NCBI GenBank assembly: GCA_029204225.1 | Contig: CM055103.1 | Coordinates: 5,888,852 to 5,952,851 of the forward strand | Direction: 5' to 3' | From: Diphasiastrum complanatum | Taxonomy: Eukaryota > Streptophyta > Lycopodiopsida > Lycopodiales > Lycopodiaceae | Length of the DNA: 64,000 nt | In this document: positions 8,831 to 19,735 of the stretch, one piece after another | How the letters are laid out: each line of letters begins with the position of its first letter | How positions within the stretch are numbered: the first letter of the stretch is position 1 | Notes under the pieces: generated by a model | What the model was told of the DNA's origin: nothing | Database searches by the model: none | The model's input: the letters and a program-made list of their open reading frames with translations, nothing else | Program-made: the position numbers and the translations under genes

Positions 8831-11120
8831 CTGACACTTCCCTACTGACACTTCACTGGAGGACCAAGCTACTTTCCTCACTAATACTCTTCATACGGTA
8901 GCCACACTTGCTTTCCCTTCTCATCGACCTCCAACTAACTCTCTTTCATATAAAACTCGTGCTCCTAAACAACCTTGGTATGACTCTGACCGTCTTCTCC
9001 TTCATCAACAAGTTATTCAGTGTCAATACCCCTATCTCTTCCATTTTATTCTGCACACATACCAAAGTGTCCTCCACAATAAAAGAAATGCATTTATAAT
9101 ACGAATAAGGGAAAAATGCTTATTACTCTTCTTTCCAGTTCCTCTACTGGTGCCTTTATCCCTCGCTCTCCACCCCCTCATTGACGAATCTCCATATCTG
9201 GACTGAGTATGCCACCACTTTATATACCTTACCTACTGATACCCCAATTGTTATTTCTCCTCGTCCCTCTGAGTTTTCGTTCTTCACTGTTGGCATGGTT
9301 CTCGTAGCCATTAAGAAGTTAAGAACGCGTCGTGCGCGTGACATCGATGACCTAGAATCTGAACTCCTCCTCCATGCTCCTGACACACTGGCACCGATGT
9401 TATCCACTCTCCTTAACCGAGCAATTATTCATGGTTTTCCCTCTTCATGGTGCACTAATATCATCCACCGCACCCACAAGAGCGGGGATCCCATGAAACC
9501 TGATAACTACCGCACTATCATGATCGGATATATCATTGCCAAGCTCTATGGCACCATTCTACAGTCAGCAGTGAGTACAAAGGCAGAGACTCGGAGACTT
9601 CATGCTTTGGGACAGGCTGGTTTTCGAGCACACAACTCTACTATAGACCACATCCTTACAATCCGATCTATCATTGAGCAGGCCAGACATAGACGAGAGC
9701 GAGTTTATTGCTGCTTTGTAGACTTCAGGAAAGCTTTTGACTCAGTTCCACGTCATTTACTCATCCAGAGGCTCAGGGACTTATGCTTTTCCACGGATAC
9801 CATTTTGGCAGTGATGACATTATATGAGAGTGTTGGGTTGCGTCAGAGACACATCGGGCATTTCCGACCCGGCCGGTATGGAGTACCATTGGGGTGAAAC
9901 AGGGGTGTTCCCTTTCACCTAAACTTTCTAGCCTCTATATTGATGAGCTTGAGTCAGTTATCAGACAGGATGGTGGGATCGGCTGTAGTGTAGGTGACAT
10001 TCTCATTGCTATATTGTTATATGCTAACGATGTGGCTTTAGTCTCACCGACTAGAGATGGACTCCAGAGACATTTGGACAGCTTACAAACTTTTTGTACC
10101 CGTTGGGGATTATATCGAAGACCAAAGTGATGGTCTTCAATACTTCCAAAGGCTTCATGCAGCGTCAGAAGATTTTTCTTGATGGTCAAAACCCTTGGAG
10201 ATTGTTTCATCTTATACTTATTTGGATGTGCTATTCAGTGGTCCGATTTTCAGTATGCAGCAGGCAGCCTCAGATCGACTTGGGAAGGGTCATGCTTCCC
10301 TCGTCCAGCTTGATAGATTTTGTTTCAGGAGTTATATTCATGATGCTCCCAGTAAGTGTCGTCTCTTCGACACTATGGTCACTCCTACAGCATTATATGC
10401 GGCAGAGGCTTGGTGTACATGTATTACCTCCTCGGATTGGTCTCGTATATCTCGACTCCAAACCTCCATGCTATCTCGGATGATTAGGGCTAAGGCCTCA
10501 GTCCAACACCAGATTATCACTGCTGAGTTTGTTGTTCCTCTTATTTTAGTGAATGCCCTTTTTAGGCTCATTATATATATCCAGAGAGTATTGGCTCTCC
10601 CTTCTGACAGATATTCATACCTTGCAGTCACATCCTCGAGACTACTCTATGATAGTGGAGTTCATTTCTCATGGTACTCTCAAGCTGTACGTCTCTTGAG
10701 CACATTTGGTTTTTCTGTTTCTGATCTCCAGCAGGCGCTCATGAGTATATTAGACGGGTCATTTATCGGGCTTATGTCCAGCATACTTGGCAGGGGCAGT
10801 TGAGTGTCAAGCCATATTTCTATCGGACATATTCTAGAGTTTGATGGAGCAAGTTTTCCTATACGTGCACACTATCTTGACTACGGACTCTCACACTATT
10901 TATGGTTTACTCTTGGACAGTTTTGGGTTTCTTCTCACCAGCTTGCGTTACCAGGGTACTACACGTGAGGACAAATTATGTCAGATGTGTTCCTTGGGAG
11001 AGATTGAATCGGAGGAGCATTTCCTTTCAGATTTTCGGCCTATTATGAGATCCGAGGATGTTACCATTGTCTTTTCAAAAATGCACCCACTTTACGCTCT
11101 CTTATCACTTATGTGGATCC
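8831..11120 (+). pseudogene. LINE copy B, ORF2 (pre-RT, RT, C-terminal)
   Basis: Starts directly after the tail of copy A with the endonuclease-RT linker (TNSLSYKTRAPKQPWYDSD near 8930). RT motifs: MKPDNYRTIMI, AGFRAHNST, YCCFVDFRKAFDSVPRHLL, GCSLSPKLSSLYIDELE and the catalytic box LLYANDVALVS, where YADD has become YAND. At least three frame breaks (about 9895, 10110, 10200) and further decay follow. The Cys/His region (CQMCSLGEIESEEHF) is present near 10980. It is cut at GTGGATCC (11120) by the LTR of the copia element at 11121. Confidence 0.88.
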
Positions 11121-11587
11121 TGTTAGGAATTAATGTTTATTTGACACCCCTTAATGATAGTTTGGCCATGCTTGTGTGCTATTTTTAGGGGCCATTACTA
11201 TTTATAGTAAGTCATATTTTAGGGTCACTACTATTTATAATAAGTTCGTTTTTTAGTCATGCATGTAGGTGGGTGCACTACTACTAGAATAGGATTTGCT
11301 TTTATCACTTAGAAACTCATCTTGGGTGTTTACCCAATATAGGTAGTAATTATAGCAATTAGCTTTTTGTCTTTTGCTATTTACTTTAGGCTCATTAGCT
11401 TTTATCAATCATTAAAGAAACACTATTTAAGAAGGCTGGCGCCCCACCACAACCATTCCATTCAATTCAATGAGCTAGAGCAATTGCTCAATTCTCCTAT
11501 GATCTGATTTCTCTCTATGCTTAGTTTTTGTGTGAGTGCTAGTAGGACTAGTAACTCCATCTAGAATTTGTATCACAAATTCTGACA
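11121..11587 (+). repeat. 5' LTR of copia B
   Basis: 467 bp, beginning TGTTAGGAATTAATG and ending ATTCTGACA just before the primer site. It contains internal near-repeats (ACTATTTATAGTAAG / ACTATTTATAATAAG at about 11197 and 11228) and a candidate TATA region, CTATTTAAGAAGG, near 11422. Confidence 0.85.
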
Positions 11588-11599
11588 TGGTATCAGAGC
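11588..11599 (+). promoter_or_regulatory. Primer binding site of copia B
   Basis: TGGTATCAGAGC directly follows the LTR terminus GACA, matching the 3' end of initiator tRNA-Met as in most plant copia elements. Confidence 0.9.
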
Positions 11600-12201
11600 A
11601 GGCTCTTTGTTGAGAGAGAGAGAGTTTGTATTTGCAGGTGTGCAATCAGATTGGAGGAGCTGTTGCGCTGGACTACTATTGGAAGTAGTTCGCAGGAATC
11701 AAGAAGATTTTAGACTAGTGAATCTCTGGCTGCAGCTGCGTGTTGGATCGTTGACTGCATATTGGATCACTGTGCTGAAATCAAAGGGTTTGTTTCAGAC
11801 CTGTTCGCTGCTGGTGGAGCTGCAGATCTGGTCTGGTTGGATCACTGTACCTACAGACCTGCTACCTGTTTGATTGCTGGCAGAATCAGAAGTTTTTGCA
11901 TGTCGATCGCCGGTTGCATGGATTGTTTTCTGATTTCAGGATTGTTGAAGAACTGCTGTTTCGGATTACAGATCGCTGTCAGACTGCTGTCAGAGCACTG
12001 CTGGACAGATCGTTACTCAGACAGGTTGCTGCAAGACAGATACCTACTGAGGCAGGTCGCTAAAATATTAAATTCAGATCTATTTCAGATCTGTTTGCTA
12101 CTCTTTTTGCAGAGGCTTTGGTTACTGATTTCTGAAGGAAATCTTAATTGAATTTGAAGAGACACTGATCGCCGAAAAATCAGGCTATAAAGATCAATAT
12201 A

Positions 12202-13100
12202 ATGGCAGGATTGAACGATGCTATGTTGCCGAAATCTAGCAAGCTAGATGGAACGAACTACAGTATATGGAAGTTCAAGATGCAGAATATTCTCCAAGAT
12301 AGAGAATATTGGGAGATCGTCACAGGTGTCGAGATACCTCCTACCACTGATAGAGAGTTGCGGGAGTATCAGAGACGTAGAAGAAAAGCTCATCATATCA
12401 TCAACTTATCAGTTAGAGATATGATTATACCTCATATCAGAGATGCTGCTGGACCCAAGGAGGCTTGGGATATACTAAAGAACTTGTATGAAATTGTAAA
12501 TCAGTCACGGATCTTGTTCTAGACTAATAAGCTTCACACGTTGAAGATGGGTACAGGTGAATCAGTAACGGACTACTTTACTCGAGTGAAAGATTTGAGA
12601 GGGCAACTTATTGCAGTTGGAGAAAAGTGTTCAAGATTCAGTATTGGTATCCATTGTACTTAATAGTCTACCTTTGTTCTATCAGAACTTTGTAATCATG
12701 CTATCGTTAACAGAAACGAGGCCTTCTTTTGATGAGCTAAATGCCATCTTACTACAAGAAGAAATGAGACGACAAAATATTGTCAACAGGGACGATTTCA
12801 AGGAACAGGCATTCCTGGCAAAGAAGCAAGAGCAAAGTTCCAAGAAGGGTGGCAAAGGGAAGAAGAAGAAGAAAAAGCAACAAGATATAGAGAAGAATCA
12901 ATCAAATCGGTCAGAAGATGGAAAGAAAGTGGTTTGAAAAGGAAACTGCTTCATTTGCGGAAAATCAAGACATTATGCAAAGGAGTGTTGGCACAACAAC
13001 TTCAATAAAAAGCAGGATGGAAATTTTGCCGAAGAAGAAATTTCTAATGCAAAATTGAGTGCTTTAGATCTTGAAGACTATGAGTTGATTTCGGCATCGA
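12202..13100 (+). pseudogene. Copia B gag
   Basis: Starts [20 protein letters not shown] with the Gag signature YSIWKFKMQNIL, then VRDMIIPHIRD. A stop at 12520 (ILF*TNKL) and a frameshift near 12630 break it. After that VLNSLPLFYQNFV and [11 protein letters not shown] lead to a Lys-rich stretch and a CCHC knuckle (CFICGKSRHYAKEC) preceded by a TGA where an Arg CGA is expected. Gag would form the virus-like particle. It is nearly identical in design to the gag pieces at 1-150 and 31178-31450. Confidence 0.88.
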
Positions 13101-13115
13101 CATCTTCATATTACG

Positions 13116-13158
13116 AGATCAGAGGGAGATACCACTGTTTGTTCCAAGACACACCTGT
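13116..13158 (+). pseudogene. LINE copy D, short left piece
   Basis: Encodes EIRGRYHCLFQDTPVTL, the segment after the Cys/His cluster in LINE A. It joins copia B on the left at a shared TATTACGAG-like junction and is interrupted at CACCT on the right by gypsy 1, resuming at 18705. Confidence 0.8.
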
Positions 13159-13163
13159 CACCT

Positions 13164-13521
13164 TGTAATAGATCCTAACACCACAGTAGGTCAAACACTA
13201 ACTGATCCACCCAACCTTGCCTACTCCCTAATATAGAGTAAGCCCCTCCTAGCCCAGTGTGAGGACTGGTAGCATGCTACTGCCAAGTGTCGACCACGTG
13301 GCACTGAAGTGGCCGACTGCACGTCGAGACCAAACTGGGAGCCCTATCCTGCTGACAGGGTCCCTAGGCTGTGTTAGGCCCGCCATGGCTATGGACCGTG
13401 CTGGGGCACACTACTCACACTGTCTTGCCCTGTTGGTCATGTACACTGGACACGACCCTGACTGTGGTATCTGACCTATCTGTGTTCTCTAGGGTTCAAC
13501 ACTGGTTACGAGCTCGTAACA
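13164..13521 (-). repeat. 3' LTR of gypsy 1
   Basis: 358 bp, TG..CA ends. The terminal 16 bases inside the CA end form a perfect palindrome, GTTACGAGCTCGTAAC (13505-13520). Confidence 0.95.
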
Positions 13522-13532
13522 CTCCCTCCCCC

Positions 13533-16087
13533 TTAAGAACCGTCTTGGTCCTCTAAGACAAAGTCTGGAAAAATCTTGCAAAGGACGCTGCCTCTTTCCC
13601 AAGTGGCATTCTCAACAGGCTGATCATTCCACTTAACCAGATATTCTTGGTATAGAGTATGATGAGTCTGCGTCTCTCTACTATCAAGAATCTCCTCTGG
13701 TTCATGTGGAGGTTGTTGAGGATCCAATGGGAGAACTAGAACACTGTCCCCTACCAGATTGTCTGATCTGGTTAAGGCTTTTCGTAACTGACTTACATGA
13801 AAGACTGGAAAAACCTTACTGTTGTGTGGGAGTTCTAGTTCATAGGTGACCTCGCCTAGTCTCCTACTGATGGTAAAGGGACCACAATACCTTGGAGACA
13901 ACTTAGCACACACTCCTGATTTGAGGGTTTTAGAGTCAACTGGGACTCTCAAGTAGACTTTCTCACCAGTGGAGAACTGCACATCCCGTCTGTGTGGATC
14001 TGCATAATGCCTGGCTCGATCCTGGGACTGTCCAATGCTACGCTTAGCATGTTCTATCATCTAGTTTAGGTCCTCTAAAAAGTTTCTAGCTACTTCAACT
14101 TTTTCTTGTTTAAACCCTACAGCTGTGGGTGAGCGTGGCTGAAAACCGTACATCAGCATAAATGGGCTGTATCCCGTAGCTGAATGTTTGGTACTGTTGT
14201 AAGCAAACTCTAATATCGAGAGATACTCCTCCCAATTAGTCTGCTTCTTGCTGACGTATGCACGAAGCATATACTCCAGCACTTGATTTACCCTTTCTGT
14301 TTGACCGTCCGTCTGTGGATGGTCGGTGGTACTCATATTAAGTTTAGTATGGAGATGATGGAATACTGCCCTCCAAAAATTTCCAGTAAACTTATTGTCC
14401 CGGTCGCTGACTATGCCGGAATGTAGACCGTACAATTTAAATAGCCCGTCTACAAACAACCTCGCTAACTCTGGAGCTCTAACGGTTGTTTTGGTCAGAA
14501 TGAAATGAGCCATTTTGGTCAGACAGTCAACTGTGACCCATATAGCGTCATTACCCTTTTGGGTTTTAGGCAGGCCTACTATAAAATCCATGGAGATACT
14601 CTCCCATTTACCAGCTGGTATTTCTAAGGGATGCAACAACCCTCCTGCCTTTAAACGCTCTGCTTTATTTACTTGACATTTCTGGCAATTGGTTACATAC
14701 TGGTGGACGTCCTTTTTCATATTGGGCCAGAAAAATTGCCTACGAAGAAGCTCATAGGTCTTCTGTATGCCTGGGTGTCCCGAGCTAGGATTGTCATGAC
14801 ATTCATATAGGACCTGCTGCCTATAATCCTCTGAATTGGGGACACATACTCTATCTCTATAGAGCAAGTACTCATCCTGAATGGAATACTGTTTCCATTT
14901 AAATCCTTGAGTCAACTGACCCTCAACCACTAGGGTTTGCTTGGGTAATACAGGCTCAGAATCCTCAACGTCATCTGACGACGTTAGTCGGACTCATCAT
15001 CATCCTCAACGGAAGCTGCCGTGTTCTTGGATGAACTGGCACCAGCCCTGGGAACTGGTTCTGGAGTCTGTAACTGTCTGCTCTGGACTGAGTTCCAGAT
15101 AGTAGAGAAGAATGCATCATGCTGGCATTTCCCTCTCAAGGACTCGAGTAACTCATTACGAATCTGAGTGAAACTCAGTTCGTTTATCATAGGCATTCTG
15201 CTAAGGGCATCTGCTACTGTATTGAATTTTCCACGCCTATATTTGATAGACATGTCAAACTCTTGCATCAACTCTGCCCAACGAGCTTTCCGACCTCTAA
15301 GCTCAGGTTGATTGCAAAGGTATCTGAGACTCTCATGGTCTGTCAGGACCTCAAAGTGGGCACCATACAAATAATGCCTCCAAGTCTTAAAGGCATGGAC
15401 TATAGAAAAGAGTTCCTTTTCATAGGCACTATACCTAGTCTGAGCTGGCTCGAGTTTTTTACTCTCGAACGCAACTGGTCGTCCACCCTGAGTTAGCACA
15501 GCACCTACTGCAAAGTCGCTAGCATCTGTTTCGACCACAAATGGCTGATTGGGGTCGACGACTTTTAAATATAGGACTGGTGAGGCCCATGGTGAACTAC
15601 TGGTCTAAATTTGGCCTTTCCCAAGATAGTCTGTTAACTGCCTAGTTATTTCTTCATCCTCTGTTCGGCTGACCCGATACGGAGGTTTAGAAACAGGTGC
15701 TGTACCTGGTACTAGGTTTATTACATGATCTACCTCTCTGCTAGGTGGTAAACCATGTGGCAAATCTTCAGGAAAAATATCTTTAAATTTAGACAATAAA
15801 GTTTCTAATTTACTGATTTTCTGCTGAATAGAACTAGAAATAGAAACTTCAGGAATAAATTGAAAGTCACATAAGAATACCTGATGGTCTTCGTCTCCGA
15901 TTAGCTGACAGAGCTCTGAACTGCAGACCATAGGGCTGTTGGGAACATCATGCTCCCCATGCAACTGGATCTCTCGGCCTTTATGCTGAAAGCTGAGGGT
16001 GTTCTCCTGATAGTTTCTGTGGAGGGAAGGTTCTAAACTGTAGAGCCAATCTCTCCCGAGAACAATGTCTGTTCGATCCAGGTGCAT
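13533..16087 (-). pseudogene. Gypsy 1 pol (protease end to chromodomain), disrupted
   Basis: Minus-strand pieces: 16087-15605 (RT connection, [16 protein letters not shown]), a TAG at 15605-15607 shared with gypsy 2, then a deletion of the RT palm. RNase H follows at 15538-14984 ([37 protein letters not shown]). A one-base frameshift lies near 14970. Integrase spans 14930-14061, with the H2C2 zinc region ([22 protein letters not shown]) and a catalytic core ([36 protein letters not shown]). A Gln-to-TAG change at 14061 precedes the C-terminal part 14060-13533, which ends in a chromodomain-like module ([17 protein letters not shown]). Integrase and chromodomain would direct insertion into chromatin. 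Confidence 0.93.
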
Positions 16088-16117
16088 TATCTGAAAGTTT
16101 ATTTCATCTTGGTACCC

Positions 16118-17572
16118 CTAAATACCAAGATTTAACTTACTTACCATAGTTTCCCATATTTTTTTATCTTCACCCTTAGCTAATGAAACGATGTACCTAT
16201 GCTGACTAGGTACTTCTGGTAGTTTAAGCTTTTTAACCAGGGTGTGGTTGATGAAATTATGGGTTGCCCCATCATCAACCATGACTCTTACTGACTGGTT
16301 ACCAACTTTCCCATGCATACGTACTAGGTCATGCGGCCCAAAGCTGAAGGGTCTCGCTAGCATTGCAGAGGTCAGCTGGCAACAGTGTTCATGATCTTCA
16401 TGATACACTTTGATCTCGGAAGCTGCCGAGTCACTGGGGAAACATACAGTCTGAACAAGATGAACTTGTTTTTTATCTTTCTTAGTGAAAGGCCCCTTGG
16501 GACACTGTCTGACTGTGTGTCCCTTGCCCATACACACAAAGCACAAACGTTCTTGTTTGGCTTTCTCAAAATCATCTGGTTTTAAGGGTTGTATGAGTGA
16601 AGGGCGTTTCTGAGGAGCTTCACTTTTAAATTTGTCTTCTTTCTTTCTTTTTAAAAATTTCTTTTTAAATTGAAACTCTTTCTGAGAAGGTTGCTCAGAA
16701 AGTGGCTGTTGTCTCGCCTTCTTCCTACCCACTGAATCATCATAGATTTGAGCATATCTGAGAGCTTGCTCAAGGGTAGTAGGCGAGTTTCTCTGGACCT
16801 CTACTTTATATTCATCTTTGAGGCCACGGACAAATCCCTTGATTTTCTGATAGTCATCCATATTTTTAATCTTTAAAATTGCCTCTCGATACTGCCAGAT
16901 ATAATGGACGAGGGACTTGTCCATTACTGTTCTTTCCCAGGCTTCCCAGGCTCTATCACGTTCATTCTCTGGTAGAAATTCTCTTAGGAAAGCTTCTTCA
17001 AAAGCTTTCCATGACCGGGGAGTCTGCCCAGTCTCCTGGAGATTTAACCACCACTTATAGGCCATAGGCCCTAAGGAAAGACTGGCCTGAATAGCTTGCA
17101 AATGGTCAGGGGTCTGTTTAAGAGCATGAATGTTCTTCCATTTGCTGAGGAAGGTTTGTAGAATATCTGCATTTCTATCCTTCTCTTCCCCATTAAAAGT
17201 AGGAGGTTTTAAGTCTTTAAAAACACTGGGGTGAGACCGTAAAGTCTCACCTGAAACTGATGGAAGTGGAGAAGGGGATAACTGAGAAGTGGAGGGAAGG
17301 CTTCCTTTCGCGGAATTCAAAATCAAGTTTTTGAGTTCAGCGAACGAGTCGTCCACACTGGACTTGAAATTGGCTAATGCCAACTTCAGATCATCCACTT
17401 CTGTTACCAATTGGAGGAACTGCTCCTTGGTAACCAGTTCGTCGAGTTCTTCAGCGAACTATTCCTGTTCTTCTACTTCCATGGGTTCCTTCCCTTTTCT
17501 GTAAGCCAAGGCTTCTGTTTCAAGTTCGTCGAAGCCTCTCTCCGGGGGTTGATCAGGTCCCTGAGGAGTGGT
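16118..17572 (-). pseudogene. Gypsy 1 gag-protease
   Basis: Initiates at [10 protein letters not shown] (17572). A TAG at about 17460 replaces the Gln of [13 protein letters not shown], leaving an internal open stretch from 17410. The Gag signature [23 protein letters not shown], a CCHC knuckle ([14 protein letters not shown]) and a protease active-site stretch [12 protein letters not shown] (DDG instead of the usual DSG/DTG) follow. It ends at TAG 16118-16120, which is in frame with downstream pol and shared with gypsy 2. Confidence 0.9.
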
Positions 17573-18332
17573 CATCTTCGGAACTGAAAGAGAGCTACCT
17601 TAACTTCTGAAGGAAAAAAAAGTCTAAAAGACTAATTTACAACTGTACAAGGGAAAGGAAACTTAGCTCTTTCTGAGAACTGTACTTCCACAGAGAGAAT
17701 CAAGAAAAGCCCTTCTCAGCTTCTTCCTCAATCTGATTTGAGGTTGGAAAATGTGCAACAAGATCTGAAACTTTTGCTATCCCCCCTCGCTGGTCTGACA
17801 GCATCTCAATTTGTCCACAAAATGGCAAATCTGAAGTCCAAAAACCCTTCTGAATTCTGAAATTTCAGAAGTCTCCTGCTCGCTGATCTGGTAGGAATCC
17901 TCTTGCTCCAAATCTCTGACGTTGGGGCCCGAAAACTTGTCCGAAAACCAGATTTTCAGAAGCACTGGCAGCGCTGGCTTTTCTCCTCCTTTTTGGCTTC
18001 AAACTCGCTGAGAACCAGTAAATTTTTCCCTGGAAATCAGATGTAGGTCTCTGACTGTACAGCGATAGAGGTGCTAACTTCTTCCTACTCTAATTTCGTT
18101 GGGAAAACTATAGAGAATCCTCTGAACTCAGTGAGAAACAGCTGTTTTTCCAGCGAGCTACCTACACTTGGAATCTGACTCCTTGCTACTGTGATTTCTC
18201 AGTGAAAATTAGAAGTTTGAAGGCTGCTCCTACAGTGATTCTCCTCCTCTAATCTTTTCTGAGAAACTCAGATCTTTCCTATCTTATGATAGCTTTCTCC
18301 ACTGCTGCTCCTGAACTCCCTAGGATGGAGAT
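17573..18332 (-). repeat. Gypsy 1 leader with ~91-bp phased CAGCG/CGCTG motifs
   Basis: The untranslated leader carries CAGCG or CGCTG (halves of the palindrome CAGCGCTG) centred near 17790, 17883, 17974, 18062 and 18153, and a decayed CAGTG at 18235: spacings 93, 91, 88, 91 and 82. Sequence between motifs is only loosely conserved. Confidence 0.75.
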
Positions 18333-18345
18333 GGCTCTAATACCA
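18333..18345 (-). promoter_or_regulatory. Primer binding site of gypsy 1
   Basis: The minus strand reads TGGTATTAGAGCC one base inside the 5' LTR, a one-base variant of the initiator tRNA-Met site seen in gypsy 2 and 3. Confidence 0.88.
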
Positions 18346-18346
18346 G

Positions 18347-18704
18347 TGTAATAGATCCTAACACCACAGTAGGGCAAACACTAACTGATCCACCCAACCT
18401 TGCCTACTCCCTGATATAGAGTAAGCCCCTCCTAGCCCAGTGTGAGGACTGGTAGCATGCTACTGCCAAGTGTCGGCCACGTGGCACTGACGTGGCCGAC
18501 TGCACGTCGGGACCCAACTGGGAGCCCTATCCTGCTGACAGGGTCCCTAGGCTGTGTTAGGCCCGCCATGGCTATGGACCGTGCTGGGGCACACTACTCG
18601 CACTGTCTTGCCCTATTGGTCATGTACACTGGACACGACCCTGACTGTGGTATCTGACCTATCTGTGTTCTCTAGGGTTCGGCACTGGTTACGAGCTCGT
18701 AACA
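18347..18704 (-). repeat. 5' LTR of gypsy 1
   Basis: 358 bp, partner of 13164-13521. The tip palindrome GTTACGAGCTCGTAAC is at 18688-18703. Followed by the target copy CACCT. Confidence 0.95.
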
Positions 18705-19306
18705 CACCTTACGATCGCTCATAGCTTATGAGGATTCCCGATGCGCGGCACTCATGATACGAGAGATGTTTATATACTACGACAAGATTTGTATCAGACA
18801 GCCCAGCCGAGTCAGGTTTCTCAGCCTCAGATCACTTCTTTCTTCTCCAGGAGGAGAGGACGTTTTGATGACGGTGACGATGATGATGATGACCTACTTG
18901 CCCACAGAGACCAGAGACAGTGTCCCACACATACCCATGTTGCAGCACGAGCTACTCGACCTATCACAAGGAGACCTCTTCATCCTCTCAGACGACGTCA
19001 GAGACCACCAGTGGCCCTTCATGCCACAGGCCGTATTACATCCTTCTATATCATCAGCACCAGCAGGACAGGACTAGATGATAGCGTCATACCTCACTCA
19101 TGACTGTTAGCAGTATACATGCTCCCACATGTTTCTAATAGCATCACATCTATTTCAGTTTATAGCTTTAGCTCTAGATTGCTACTTTTGTTACTGTTTT
19201 GGAGACGTTTCATATGCTCCTATGGTTACCACATACTTGACATGTACATTTACTAGTCTTATATGCCTTTTGGCATGGAAAAGACATTAATAAAGCTTTC
19301 TTTCTT

Positions 19307-19362
<56 letters not shown>
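18705..19362 (+). pseudogene. LINE copy D, ORF2 tail, 3' UTR and CT-rich tail
   Basis: Continues the LINE split by gypsy 1: LRSLIAYEDSRC across the junction. An open frame (18741-19103) repeats the tail of copy A: QPQITSFF (18822-18845), SRRRGR, an acidic run DDGDDDDDD, an Arg/Pro linker and GRITSFY near 19029-19050. One frameshift near 18745 separates it from the upstream residues. The 3' UTR ends with hairpin ATGCCTTTTGGCAT (19263-19276), CATTAATAAAGC and a (TTTC)n(CT)n run to 19362. Confidence 0.88.
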
Positions 19363-19364
<2 letters not shown>

Positions 19365-19375
19365 AGGCCTTTAAT

Positions 19376-19735
19376 TCAATTTAAAGACAATTAACCAAAA
19401 ATTACAGGACCTTGGTTTGCAATCAAATACAGCATTGGCATTTATGGACTTATATGAGAAAATGTTAGGCTGTTTCAGATTAGAGAAGGATAGCACACCG
19501 CCGGTGGACAGTACCAATGGAGTCAAGCACGTGCTCACTCTCCCCTACCTTGTTTGCTTCACATTGACGAGTTGAAGAGGATGATTGTATAGGATGGAGG
19601 TGAGGGATGTACTTTGTGACCTGCTAATTTCTATTCTGCTTTATGCCAATGATGAGGTACTCATGTCGAGGTTTAGAGAGAGATTACAAATACACTTAGA
19701 TATATTATACAAATTCTTATTTTTATGACATCTAT
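19376..19735 (+). pseudogene. Highly decayed LINE RT fragment E
   Basis: Frames recall copy A's RT: LQDLGLQSNTALAFMDLYEK, then SSTCSLSPTLFASHIDELKRM in another frame, then ILLYANDEVLMSRF, where YADD reads YAND. Stops and frameshifts throughout. Confidence 0.7.

Larger units (their letters stand above)
11121..13115 (+). mobile_element. Copia element B, 5' half only
   Basis: A complete 5' LTR, primer site, about 600-bp leader and a broken gag, ending abruptly at 13115 where LINE-derived sequence begins. No protease, integrase, RT or 3' LTR follows. The insertion interrupted LINE copy B. Confidence 0.88.
13164..18704 (-). mobile_element. Chromovirus (Ty3/gypsy) copy 1, RT-deleted
   Basis: 5541 bp with 358-bp LTRs (TGTAATAG...CGTAACA on the plus strand) and a 5-bp target duplication CACCT (13159-13163 and 18705-18709) inside LINE copy D. 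By eye the LTRs differ at about 10 positions. The internal order on the minus strand is leader, Gag-protease, RT N-terminus, RNase H, integrase, chromodomain. Compared with copy 2, about 735 bp covering the RT palm are missing (junction at about 15569), so it could move only in trans after that loss. Confidence 0.95.

Noticed and set aside
13259-13474. Repeated 71-codon ORF (also 18442, 38095, 44140) as a conserved small gene
   Set aside because: It lies wholly inside the chromovirus LTRs, antisense to the element; it repeats because the LTR repeats.
16372-17504. Long opposite-strand and frame-shifted ORFs over the gypsy genes (also 39766-41146, 41944-43076)
   Set aside because: They repeat at the same positions in both gypsy copies only because the sense genes are conserved; no domain is recognisable in them.
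19311-19362. CRISPR-like or satellite array
   Set aside because: It is a simple (CT)n tail of a LINE; no spacer-repeat structure exists anywhere in the window.
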